From Auricularia sp. M13 (lineage: Eukaryota > Basidiomycota > Agaricomycetes > Auriculariales > Auriculariaceae): a DNA stretch of 64,000 nucleotides. The notes under the pieces are model-generated. The model was not told the DNA's origin, did not search any database, and saw nothing but the letters and a program-made list of their open reading frames with translations. The stretch lies in contig CM073201.1 in the NCBI GenBank assembly GCA_037042915.1, positions 3,675,674 to 3,739,673 on the forward strand, written 5' to 3'. Positions 42,318 through 55,918 of this stretch are shown here, one piece after another (the stretch's first letter is position 1; every line of letters starts with the position of its first letter). A program made the translations under genes and the position numbers.

Positions 42318-43157
42318 ATGGTCACTCTTCCACTGGAGCTTGTAATCGACATTGCCTCAAGGGCCGCTTGGGACGACACCTGGAACAAAAAGAGCAGGGT
42401 TGCCGGGCTGACGCTCGTTTCGCGCTCTTTCAAGCAGGCCGCTGACCGCGCACTCTTCTACTCAATCACCATCACCGGCGCGAACTGGCAGAAAGTCAAG
42501 CAATCCGCGGACGGTGGCTGCTCTGGCTTTTCCTGCACTCGAATGCTTTGCTGCGTCGACCTCCCACTTGAAGCGCCCTGGTCTGCAATCGCTGGGGTTT
42601 TTCCCCATGTGCAGCATATCATGGGTCCCCCAAACCTGGTATTCTCGCTTCTGGCAGTAAACTCTGCGCCGCAGCCCACCGCTGTCTGGCTCCTATACAC
42701 GCCCGGTTGGCAGATTTCCTTCTTGGAAGTGCCTACGCCAACGATGCGCCGCTGCACGCACCTCCTTATAGTCATCAATACTCGCCGCTTTTTCACACGC
42801 AGGCGACCAGTCATGTTGAAGGAACTCGAGGCATTGACGCACCTTGCACTCGACGTACAACCGAACGGCCCTCCACCCGCCGAAATTTATCGCGCCTTTC
42901 TACCGGCACTACCGCCCACCGTCGGACGTATACTGTTCCGCGCTCATGATCTTGTCTCCCCCGAAAGGTTTTGGCACGAGCTTGAGCAGGCCGTCACGGC
43001 CAGCAGGGACGGCCGGGTGTGGGTCGCGTCGACTGCGGGACGCCGTAGTTCGCTTGCCGGACGTCACTATGATTGCCGCTCGGAGCAGGAAGACCTTCGA
43101 CGCGGGGTCGAGGCGTGGGAACTGGGCCAAAGGGTGTATACCGCGCCAGAGTGCTAA
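42318..43157 (+). CDS. F-box-like protein, 279 aa
   Basis: A single exon from ATG at 42318 to TAA. It opens MVTLPLELVIDIASRAAWDD, an F-box-like start (LPLEL...I), then GLTLVSRSFKQAADRALFYS, the second half of the usual agaricomycete F-box region. A moderately leucine-rich body follows without clear repeats. At 279 aa it is shorter than its neighbour at 40.9-42.0 kb, with which it is divergently arranged (about 295 bp between start codons, with palindrome copy 5 between). Role presumed to be ubiquitin ligase substrate choice; target unknown. Confidence 0.65.
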   Translation: MVTLPLELVIDIASRAAWDDTWNKKSRVAGLTLVSRSFKQAADRALFYSITITGANWQKVKQSADGGCSGFSCTRMLCCVDLPLEAPWSAIAGVFPHVQHIMGPPNLVFSLLAVNSAPQPTAVWLLYTPGWQISFLEVPTPTMRRCTHLLIVINTRRFFTRRRPVMLKELEALTHLALDVQPNGPPPAEIYRAFLPALPPTVGRILFRAHDLVSPERFWHELEQAVTASRDGRVWVASTAGRRSSLAGRHYDCRSEQEDLRRGVEAWELGQRVYTAPEC

Positions 43158-43582
43158 ATTGCGCGTGGCTGGGATTCCGTTCTGACGAGCATTGTCATTT
43201 TATGTCCTTGAATAGTAATTATCACCAATTCCATCTCTCCAAGTCTGTGGAAATAAACTTGCCTAATACGATGGAGATAAATTTGTCACTCAGGGATACA
43301 GTAAGCAAATCCTCGGTGACCCTTGCCATGCTCGTGAGAGCTCCGAAGCAATATCATCGCGTGTACTGTATGATCCCAGAAACAGGCATCCGAGGACCCG
43401 TCGAGAGATGCGGTGTGCATCAGTCTGATGCGACGACGAAGAGGTAGATGCCGAGCTCGCCGATCGCAGTGACCCACACTCCCATTTGACCTATTACAGA
43501 GCAAGGAGGCTCCCCCTTTGGCCGGGGCTTATAACCTGATAGGGGTGCAAGGGGAGCGGGTGATTTGTCCGCGCTCAGTAGG
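43158..43582. other. Intergenic stretch before mosaic repeat copy B
   Basis: About 425 bp with no supported gene. It includes presumed 3' untranslated sequence of the F-box-like gene, then sequence leading into the repeat. Confidence 0.5.
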
Positions 43583-44658
43583 GAATGGGACCGGAACGCC
43601 GTCCGGCATGTACGAGGCCGGTGCGTACCGGTACCGGGTGCTTTCAATCTCTCACCAGGACGGCCATGCAGCTGAACGTGAGACCAGGGCAAGATCCAGC
43701 CCTCCGTCTTGAATCCTCTCTCGATGGTTCTACGCTTGCAAGTCACAGTACTGCATACCTTCAGTCGATGAAACGTATGTCCCAGAGCACTGCGATCATG
43801 CGGAATAGTCGCACTCATGCTGCTGCTGCCTGTGCTGTAGGACAGGGATCATTGTTCAAGTACCGGCCAACTAAGCTGGTGAGTCGTGCTTGTTTGATTG
43901 CGCTTGGCCGCGCAGATCGTCTTTAGATGCTGAAGTGCCCTCAGCCCCGGCAGCAATTTGTTTCTTCATCGGGTGCAAGGGCTCCAGGGTATGTCTGCAC
44001 CATGCTATCTGCTTCTTGATACGACGCTTTTCTATGGGCTGTGGCTGGTTTTGCTGATCATATATGGCCTCTGCAGACCGACTGATCACGGCAAAAGATC
44101 ACGCTTCGGTCCAAATCACCGTCGTCGACGTAGACGCAGAGGGCCGCTGTGCTCTGCCGCTGAGATATTTGCAAAACGTTCGACGACTGAGCCAGCTTTG
44201 TTGAGTTCATGTTAAACCTGATCCCTCCCCCCGTAGGACAGGGATCATTGTTCAAGTGCCGGCCAACTAAGCTGGTGAGTCGCGCTTGTTTGATTGCGCT
44301 TGGCGGCGCAGATCGTCTGTAGACGCTGAAGCGCCCTCAGCCACGGCAGCAATTTGCTTCGTCATCGGGTGCAAGGGCTCCAGGGTATGTCTGCACCATG
44401 CTATCTGCTTCTTGATTCCTCATTAGCTACTCTCAATGGATGACTCTGGACGGACAGATGTCCTGGCTTCCAGCCAAGGACGTCATCGGAGCGGTTCCTT
44501 GATCGTTCTCCATGGCGGAAGTTGGGAACTCTGCGGTTCGGTTCTGATGTACAGATATGTGTCCTTTGAACGAATGTGCCTATTTGTGCCTTTTGCATAG
44601 CAACTCTGCAGCTCGGTTCTGATGTACAGTTATGTGTCCTTTGAACAAATGTGCCTAT
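43583..44658 (+). repeat. Mosaic repeat, copy B
   Basis: Nearly identical, same orientation, to 14966-16103, including the internal direct repeat (43849-44020 and 44235-44416) and the ribosomal protein S21 fragment at about 44076-44160. It lacks about 85 bp present in copy A. The S21 piece here still reads DRLITAKDHASVQITVVDVD without the stop seen in copy A. After 44658 the sequence passes into unrelated DNA. Confidence 0.85.
44076..44160 (+). pseudogene. Ribosomal protein S21 fragment inside copy B
   Basis: Encodes part of the eS21 central exon (ITAKDHASVQITVVDVDAEG) directly after an intron-end sequence (CCTCTGCAG). The rest of the gene is absent. Confidence 0.7.
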
Positions 44659-44904
44659 TACGACATCGAGCTCGCGTTCAAGTGGCTCATCTTTGCGCGG
44701 TACGGTGACACCCTGCAACTGTATCCGGCGCTCGAGTCGAGCGAGCTTACTTTGATCGTTCTCCATGGCGGTCGGTCGGATCGCGCGGACGCAGTTCTGA
44801 TGTACACCAATACATAACAATCCTGTGGAAAGGTTAAGCGATCCACGAGAACAGCTTCACTGGCGTGACACATACCTCGCAATCGTCTTCGGGGGGGGGC
44901 TCCG

Positions 44905-45440
44905 TCCATGGGCTTTACCCCTGATCTTAGAGTTGCCTCGGCAGCGTTCCTACAATGTTTGCCCCAAGTGCAACAGCTGGGACTTCTTGTCATCTCACTC
45001 AAAGCCTCGCTCATGGCCTTGAATTCCTGGGTATCGGTACCGGCGAACATGCATATCTTTGAAATTGCCAAGGAATACTGCGTTCTAGGGAGCCAAACTC
45101 ATGACCCTCTTCCGAAAGCAACGGGGGAGCATGCACTAAAAATTTCACATTTTCTAGATAACGAATACCTTCCTTGGACAGGCAGTCGGGGGAAACGGCC
45201 TGAAAATGTGTCTCTCCTCAAAGAGGACAGACTTGCGTTTGTTTACTAGCTATACCCCATTCATGAGATCATGTACGACGGTACACACCTCGTCGTGATG
45301 TCGGACGAGAACAGAGTGCGCTGGGTGACATCTCACAGCTTGGAGGTCAGACTTGTTGCAGCAGTTACATCAGACCCTGACGTTCCCTTGCAGCCTGTTA
45401 TCCTTTTTTACTTCGAACGATTATCTTCGAACGTAAAGTC
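44905..45440 (+). pseudogene. Broken copy of the hypothetical gene at 26.1-27.7 kb
   Basis: The plus strand encodes LGLLVISLKASLMALNSWVS, then NMHIFEIAKEYC, and later PIHEIMYDGTHLVVMSDENR with WVTSHSLEVRLV. These align in order with 27040-27440 (LGLYILSLKASFSALQSW; MGMFEIVDTYC; PIHTKMYDGMLVV; WVTSHSLKVGIV). A TAG at about 45247 breaks the frame in the middle, and both ends of the gene are missing. Identity at protein level is moderate, so this is an old duplicate rather than a recent one. Confidence 0.7.
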
Positions 45441-45821
45441 TGCGAAGGAGACTAGTTATCTTTGAGTATCTGTGCTCGCCGTTCCTAACAATCTGTGTGC
45501 ATCACTGTGACTACGGCGCCTGTGAAAGATGCGGAGGACTCCGGGAAAACACCAAAGCTGACGAATGAAATTGGGAGCACCGACGACGGATGCGGAGCGA
45601 GATGAAAAGCAGCCACGGTCAGGACATGTCCGAAAAAGCTGGCACGTGGACCGCGGTGAGCGACCTGGCGACGGTGACATCGCATTAGCTCATCGGTGTT
45701 ATTAAAGGCATCCCGTCGCCGCCGTTGAATACTTGGGCGATATTTCGAGCAATTCTTTGTCGTGTTCTGAAGTATCTGAGCCATGTAGCTAGCCGGAAAG
45801 TTTTTTCCTTAGTACACCATT

Positions 45822-48424
<2,603 letters not shown>

Positions 48425-50502
48425 CAGGCACGGTCCGTTCGAGAGAGATTTTTATCGGAGAATGAATCGGCTTCCCTGCTATCATTCCCTGCTCGTCTCA
48501 GCCAGTTCGAGAGTCTGAAAGAAAGAATAATCGTCTTCGCTGAAGTTATCATTGCAGAATAAATTAGCAGAGTTTTCCTGCTCAATTTCGTACCCGTAAC
48601 GCATACGAGTGGAAAGCTATAGAACTGACGATGCTTGACCCATGCATTGGAGCCAGGAGCGCAGATTGTTCCACGCGGCTCCGGGATCGCACTGGGCCTT
48701 CCTGGACCCGGAGGTAAATGATTGCCTGCCGTTTTTCCGAAGGACGTCCCTGAGACAATCATGTGTCCATGCGCTCGGAAGCTGCCGACGCAAACGCCAG
48801 CTGGCGTTTGCCTCGGCAAGTCCCGAACGAATGTCCGGACAATGTCAATGCCACATTGACAGCGGGCGGGCTATTTTCTCACCGATTTGCAGTAAAAAAG
48901 ACGAGATTATTATATAATGTCGAAATTATTCTTTAGGGACAATCAGTGCTGGTTTAGCGACGGGAACAATTCGACATCTACTTAGCGCTTGGGAGCAATG
49001 CTTCTAAGAGAGCAGGAGAATTGAGAAAAATGAAGTCAACGTTCATAGGTTTTCCATGCGTTGAGCAGCTCATCCCCAAGATGATCTGAGTTTTATATTT
49101 CTGGAAGCTCCGAAGCTAGGGCCGGCGCGAGGCTCAGGGCCCATTTGGTGGCAACTGTCGGCCACACATATTGAATAACAGAATATCCTGGCTACAATAT
49201 TACCCAATAAAATCACAGGCTCATGGCCATCTCCTATACCAGTAACTAAAGGCCGCACCATTCATCGTCTCCAGGTGTTAGCAAGGGGTTTGACTCGCTG
49301 GCGCAGAATGGCGAGGATGTTTCTTCCTTTGAATAGGATTGCATACGTCGCACATTGAGAAATAGAGGGGGGTGCAAAATATTTTTTTCCCTTGATCGCA
49401 TGAAAGCGCCAACACGTCTGATGCGAGAAAGGCTATCAACGTCCTCCGGACCTGACATGCTGACAGCTCGGAACGCCTCACTTCTTTGTGGATCTCGGAA
49501 AGAGACTCCCGGCATGTGCCTCTCGGGTGCGCAACTAGCCGTATTTAACTTCGACGAAGCTCCTGTCAGTGTGACGGTGAGACCGCCAGTCCCCCACCCA
49601 ACCTTCTCCAGGTTGATGCTCCCATCGCTGCCATCAATTTGACTATGAAGGTCAATTTTTCCCCTTGAATAAGCTCCGTTAACCTGAACTGACTTGCATC
49701 ATCAGAAACGCTGGAGCTGTGAACGTTGCCGTGGAAAGAAATTACATTGTTCGGGCCCTGTATGTGTTCACAGTGCTCCACAATGAATCTTAATGGCATT
49801 TTCCTGATGTATTCACCAGCGTAACGATACATGCGACCTTTGCGAGACGGGAAACCATCTCTGCTTAAGGTTCTGTGGCACTGTCTCCTTTCCCACTCAT
49901 GCAACTGATAGGTACGTGGATTCGACCGTCGGTGTCAAAAATAGGCCCGGAGATGTTCGATATAACAATCCCAATCCCAATTACATATCAAAGGAGGCCA
50001 GAGATTCTCAGCAGTCTCTGATATCGGTGGATCCCCTCCTCATTCTGGCCGGAGCGGCAACCCATGTCCTCGTGGCAGACACCCTTATTAAGCTTTCTGA
50101 TAATGGGCTAAGATTTTGAATTGGGCAAAGGAACTCTGTATTTGACGATACTTGCGGGTGAACATAACCTTCAACGTGAAAGTGCGTATGTTGCTCATTT
50201 GATAACAACGTTTTGCCAATTGAACACGGGACACAATGCTTGCATTTATGGAGTCGGGTGTATAGAAATAGTCGAGCCATACAACCTGACTCAGGGACTG
50301 ACTGTGGCGAAATTATGAAAGTAGCGGGAGAGCTTAAAGCCAGCTGGCGGGTCATAATTGTCATAAATAGAAGGACCGGCTGCTGAGTGTGCCCCCTCGC
50401 AAAATGACGCTTTCTTCATCAGCCGCCATGTCATGAATCTGTACTGGAAGCCTCCGCAACCATCGGAGTCCAAAAAAACTTTCCGACTCGCTCCGGCTTG
50501 CT
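48425..50502. other. Gene-poor stretch upstream of MCM3
   Basis: About 2.1 kb containing palindrome copy 6 and presumably the MCM3 promoter, then AT-richer sequence. The only open frame of note (about 49566-49900, minus; RFIVEHCEHIQGPNNVISFH) begins without an ATG and has no recognised domain; it may be an exon remnant. Nothing else was seen. Confidence 0.45.
48782..48819. promoter_or_regulatory. Palindrome, copy 6 (near perfect)
   Basis: Differs from the consensus by C for T at the first base and C for G in the right arm (TTTGCCTCGGCAAG). It lies 358 bp upstream of the MCM3 start codon, with no closer gene on either side. Confidence 0.8.
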
Positions 50503-53500
50503 ATGACCTCGGTCTGGAAAACCGCATTTATGCGGCGCCCCTTCGAGATACGGCACGGCCTTGCCATTGACCCCGTTTCCATATCGGAGGATTGGTTTAA
50601 GGATTGGCCAGCGACAAATGGCATTGCCGAGGACCTGGTATGTGACTTTGTTCCTTGCTAGACCGTCTGACCAACTTCCGCAGCCGAAAAATGAAATTTC
50701 CTACCACGACGAGACATCTACCATTTCTGTTGATATTGAAGGCTACTGGGGCGCTCTTATGGAGAAGCACAGCGACGTCGACCAAGTTGACATTTCCGAG
50801 CCTAGAGTTCAAGAACTTCTTTTGCATGCATTCGACGTGCGAGGTGCTCTGCTACGTGTATATCAGCCTCCTACGACCCTGGCTCCCGACGATTGCTCCT
50901 TTTCGAGCGACATAGACTCCATCATGTTTATGTCTCCCTCCCGGATTCCCCTTGGTAGTGGTCAATTGCACGTAAGACAGCGCTTTCCTGTCTATCCGGT
51001 CTCTGCCACTAATTTTGGACACCAGCTTCTCTACGGTTTGGGCACACCGCCTTCTATCACCAAAGGGACGCAGGACGGCATACTGTACACCTTCATGGTG
51101 GAAGGAAGAAAGGTTAAACTCTCCCTAGGAAATGTTCCCAATGTACACATTGGGCACCTCAACATCAAGGAACACCGGCTGTATCTGATTGTATGCCGTT
51201 TCCTCGGGGGGATTTATCATCGACTTATTCCCATTTATAGCTTCCGGGCCTTCAGGGGCACCACACCAAGGATGGTGGGGGAATGGCGCAATCGGGTTTG
51301 GACGCTGTCTTCGAATGTTTGAGAAGGGCTGTGTCCTCTCTACTTCAGTCACAGGATGACAGTACCCGGCTTCAACGGGTGCCACCCACGATCACATCTG
51401 CTCACCATCGCTTTGTCAACCGAGGGGGCAGCTTCTCCATCTCCGAGACTCTAGGGCCGCACAAAGCACTTCTATTTGTCCGGCACATGAAGGACGCAGC
51501 CGCTACTCTAAACCTGGGCCCCATCTACTTCTATGTCAACGCCAAGGGCATAAAGTCCAGGACAAGTTGTACGGGACAAGGCGACCTCTCGCAGTGTCTC
51601 GGACTGGCGAAGGACTCTTTCGATGAGGCGGTACTATTGAACCCGCTGGAGACCGAAGAATCATACATGGACGTCGCGCTTGAGGTCTCACCGCGCCCCT
51701 CGGCTCCGGCCACTGTCATGCTCTGGCGACCTCATGCTCTTATTGCAGCACTTGCTCGCGTGTTGCAGTATACCGGCTCTCTAACGAAACTACAGAGCAC
51801 GATCGACCTGTGGTCGGGACTCGGCGCCGTTGGTGGCATACGGCAGCCTGCTTCGAAATGGGCCCAAGAGCAACTCGGGTTGAATAAGATCGTGGCTTAC
51901 AGCAATGCCAAACTCGCGCATGCCTCATTCTCCATGCCGTCCGTTACGAAGGTCAGTCGCTATCATCAGTGTACCTTATCCAATTTGCTGATGACCTCAG
52001 CTGTCCTACGGACAGCTGGTCTCCCCGCATGGCCCACGGCGCTGGTGTGACCTCCGGGCTGCGGAACTGGCCGCCCATTCCAAGAGCTCATTTGGAGCTA
52101 GGCTGGAATGCCGCGTCTCAGCGATCAATGCATCCAGTTGCATCCGTTTGCTATTCGAGAGGCGGGAGTTTCTCTTCTCAGAAGGATGCCTTGCCTCAGT
52201 TCCCTCTCCAATACTTCACGGGATCACCGCCTTGCAGTTGAGGATCTACAGGTACATGGCGGAACATCCGCCACCACAACATCGCCCGGCTTTCTGGATG
52301 CTCATGTTCAACCTCTTCAACTCCATCCACATGCGACAGTGCGGGACTTGGAGCACAGAACAGCAGGTCTATACTCTCTTCGGCTTTCCGCGCCACGCCC
52401 TGCTCTACGGTGTCCACATCGTTCCGCTCTTCCTCGACAAAGACGGGACATTCAAGTGGTTACCCCACGTCCATGAGCTCGAGGCCGTGCGGAAGCATGG
52501 GTCTAAGGAGACAGTGCGGACCATGGGCGACATATGCAAGTCGATCACGCTGCACTTGCAAAAGAATACGACCGGGGACAGATTCAAGCGGGCGTTGAAG
52601 ATTGCGTTGCTCGGTGTTTCGAATGGGAACGTTGCAGTATGTCGGTTTTCGAGCTGGCGCAATCACTGAGTCAACATCGTTTAGACTAGTATGACGAAGC
52701 AGTCCGTCCCGGGCATTGACCAAGACGATACGGCGGTTCGCGGCTTCTCAGATAGCCCGATTTCTGCCTGAATGCAGTTTCAGGACGTTGGGGACTGTGA
52801 GGACAATGCGGCCTATGAAAGCAATCAGGTATGTCCTTTATCAGTGCCCAACGCACCAGGTTTCATATCTTTGCAGCATCGGAGGAAACATGGTGACGGC
52901 ACTGCTAAAAAACACACCGATGCGGCAGTACGTCTTCTGTACGATTGTGGATGACTTGACTGACATCGTTTGATCCTCCTCAGGGTGATGACGGAGACTA
53001 TGTGGACGTGAGTCACGGCGCAGATTGCGATGTTGGACTGAATCTCCATCAGGATGATGGGAATAACGTACGTCCCATATTACGCTAAAAGCACCAACTT
53101 AAAAATTTCGCAGAGTGTGGGTGGGAATGGTGGCCACAAGTCAGGCAGAAAAAAGGTACGTAGGATTATGACATGTGTAAGCAAATACACATCAAGTCAT
53201 GTCAGTCGAAGAAACGGAGCGACGGCGAACAAAGCGTGCGTGCATATGTGGAAGGCCGACCGCAGCTGATAACGCTTTATCAGAACCGACACAGCGACAT
53301 CAGTCTTGAAGCAGCTCTTGCCAACGAGGCTCGCTATCTGATCAAGAGACCAAGGCTCTATTTGCCCCTCTGGATGTCACGCGACGACCTGACGACGAAG
53401 GCGCGTAATTTCCGAGACGACACGATCAAAGAGCTCTTCAAAGCACTCCCTGATCGCGGAAATAGGCGAGAAAGTCGCCTACACCACAGTCTTTCAGCAG

Positions 53501-54649
53501 TAGAGGCCACTGCTGACTGGTTAAAGGTGATGACACTGCATGAAAAATTGGGATACTTTCGAGTGCAGGTCGAACCAGCCCTCTTCATCATTGGCACCAT
53601 CTTCCTGCTACTGTTTCCAAGGTCAGAATACCGCTGGTCATCAACAAAGGGCTCCAAGTGGTCCCAGATGACTACACGCCGGAGATACCTGGACTTGCGA
53701 CGGGCGTTACATCCCAGGGCTCAGGATGAACTAGAGCTCATCCTGTGGGACATGTTCAAGGACTTGGAATGTGTCCCGTGGTGTACTCCAAGCCGGGTCT
53801 GGAAGTACGATGGCAAGACCATTTTACTTGTTTCCCGTATGGAGGTGGAGTTCAGCAGACGGGTACGAGATACTCTTGCCGCGGGAGAGAGTCTTTGCGA
53901 TTACACCCCGGAACTCAAAGATGAGTTTGACAAGCTTTTTGCTGGTGAAATGCTGCTTCCTGGAGTGCGTCTTTCTTTCCCTTCCATTCTTAATATTGAC
54001 ATTATCTCAGATGCCAGGATCACCCTCCAAGAGGACCGAGGATTATGTGAGGGACCCGCCGTAGTAAGTGGCACATCTGATTCCATGATAGCCCGAAGCG
54101 CCCTTGAGCCCTGTGTTGCATCAACTCGCCGCCAGAGGAACAGCGGTACGTTCATGCCGTAGAATGCTCGCTTAGTTTTCAGACGGACTTCAGCCGGATA
54201 CTGACAATGACGGCGATCGGACTGCATCCAACATGCCGAGGCGTTCCTCACGCGTTTGCAAGCTGGTTAAACCTGCCGCGGTGAAACCTGCCGTGAAAAC
54301 AAACAAAAAAAGACAACCGCAGCCGGTCCCCCAGGCGACGAGAATTACACGCAGCATCAGAAACACTACACAGTCCCGTGATGCACCTTTCCACAGCACA
54401 GATAATTTGGAGTGGTATATATCTGGCCCATCCGATGGAAGGCCGGCCATGGTAGGTCTACTGTCTGCCTACCACTGTAACTGATAGTTTGCACAGGAAA
54501 CACATGTCAACGTTGCGGATCTGCCCCAGCTCTCCGCAGCGCAGAAGAAGGCGCTAGCAAAACGTCCGCGAGAAGATGAGGACCACTTGCTCGTGCTTCC
54601 CGCACCAAAAAGGTCACGCGTTACATTTGTCCCAATGGCGAAGCAGTAA
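50503..54649 (+). CDS. 1,194-aa nuclear-type protein of unknown family, 13 exons
   Basis: Exons join in phase throughout: 50503-50637, 50684-51190, 51241-51951, 52001-52636, 52685-52735, 52778-52828, 52877-52927, 52984-53007, 53053-53067, 53114-53155, 53206-54145, 54183-54451 and 54497-54649. The first four (about 660 aa) look folded (YFYVNAKGIKSRTS; FWMLMFNLFNSIHMRQCG), with no motif I know. Exons 5-10 are tiny, all in phase 0, and code for acidic or basic linkers (GDCEDN; HRRKHGDG; GRKK). Exon 11 adds another folded-looking domain (RPRLYLPLWMSRDDLTTKAR). The C-terminus is basic, with several likely nuclear signals (NKKRQPQP; AKRPREDED; PKRSRV). The donor after exon 5 (GTTCGC) is weak; all others are good. 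Function unknown; the overall plan resembles the gene at 32.8-37.1 kb. Confidence 0.65.
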
Positions 54650-54783
54650 AGACATGGATCATTTTCTGTTCATTTACTCTTCAAATGTTGCTGCCACGTT
54701 GTCTAATCCGCGCCGAATTGCTAGGCGTTCCTGGATAATTTCCTTCTTGCCCTTGACACTGCCACAGGCTATGGAGATGTCCT

Positions 54784-55416
54784 TCATTTCGGATAGATGC
54801 TTGTAGACGAGCTGAATTTGTGGATGAATATGCAAATCTTCACATTGTCAGCGGAGACGAAACGGTGTACAAGACAAGACGCACCCTGCGTGTCGGCAGA
54901 ATAATAATGTAAGAGAGCGAGTTCGACGGCCAACCCTTGGAAGAGCGGAAACAACTGCACATCTACATCGTGGAGTGTATGGTCGGGCAGTCTTTCATCC
55001 TGCATGGCGTATTCCAGGGATTTCCGGAGGCATGAAATGCAGAGGAAGACGCCGCTGAGGACGACAGCAGGAGTGATCGCCCATGCCAAAACACGCCAAC
55101 GGGGAGGTAAGACCCTGTCTTTAAAGTAAGGATTCGGGCTTTTCAACGCATTTACAACGTACAGGCACTCCCCGGCGTTAAGAACGAGGGCCCGCATCGG
55201 CATAGCCAGGTCGCCATACGAGGAGACCTTGTCGATGAATGCGTCGTCGGCGGGCAGCGTGGATACGAGGACAGCCAGTTTCCCTGCTCGGACCTGGTAG
55301 TAGCTGCAATAGCCTTGTCCCGCCCACGTCTCGTCGATGTAAGCGCCGGTGCTTACGGCGTATAGCCAATCCCGCTTTTTCAGGTGCTTCTGCACGATCT
55401 GAAACTGCGAGCTCAT
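54784..55416 (-). CDS. Hypothetical one-TM protein, 210 aa
   Basis: An ATG frame from 55416 to a stop at 54784. One clear hydrophobic segment (LAWAITPAVVLSGVFLCISC, about residues 110-129) could span a membrane. The N-terminal part looks folded (LKKRDWLYAVSTGAYIDETW; GQGYCSYYQVRAG). No family was recognised. The minus-strand sequence just upstream (55430-55870) stays open in places with similar composition, so further 5' exons are possible. It lies convergent to the large gene ending at 54649 and downstream of the sirtuin on the same strand. Confidence 0.45.
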   Translation of the reverse strand: MSSQFQIVQKHLKKRDWLYAVSTGAYIDETWAGQGYCSYYQVRAGKLAVLVSTLPADDAFIDKVSSYGDLAMPMRALVLNAGECLYVVNALKSPNPYFKDRVLPPRWRVLAWAITPAVVLSGVFLCISCLRKSLEYAMQDERLPDHTLHDVDVQLFPLFQGLAVELALLHYYSADTQGASCLVHRFVSADNVKICIFIHKFSSSTSIYPK

Positions 55417-55918
55417 TCCAAGAGTCGCGCGCCTGCTCTATTAGACCGGGATCGCTAGAGGAGATGACACGTACTGTACGGCTTCGTTCGGTTTCAAGCT
55501 TGTATTTTGCCAATCAAGTGCTCGCAGGCACAGACCACCCTCGAACTCGGCAACGCTCCTATATCCGTGTTGGATTTTTTTGCCTGGCGACTGGTCTGCC
55601 CGTTTGCCATCAAAACAAATTCTGCAATAAATGAAAGAATAATTTTACCTATGCAGCAGAGCAAATCATTCTTCATTAGCTCTTCCGACCAGTCGGATAT
55701 GGCAGCGCGGAATGTGCGGGGTTGTTCGGCATTGCGAATTACGAGGGGACCGTCTGTAAGATGGTTCTCGATGGTTGCGTCGTTCTGGATCACCCTGATG
55801 TCTGCAGTCCCATAAAGCATCAAACAACCAAGGAACGTGCCAAATTTGCTGCCCTGCAGGCGGGGAATGAGCATATCAAAAGGGCACCACTGTTAGGCTA
55901 CCTTGCAAAGATTGGCAG

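Noticed and set aside
14966-44658. The two 1.1-kb direct copies as long terminal repeats of a 30-kb retroelement
   Set aside because: No TG...CA ends, primer-binding site, or gag/pol genes between them; the interval holds ordinary intron-bearing genes on both strands.
52108-52476. A 122-codon frame overlapping exon 4 of the large gene
   Set aside because: Out of phase with the well-spliced exon series; its His/Pro/Arg-rich product is a shadow.
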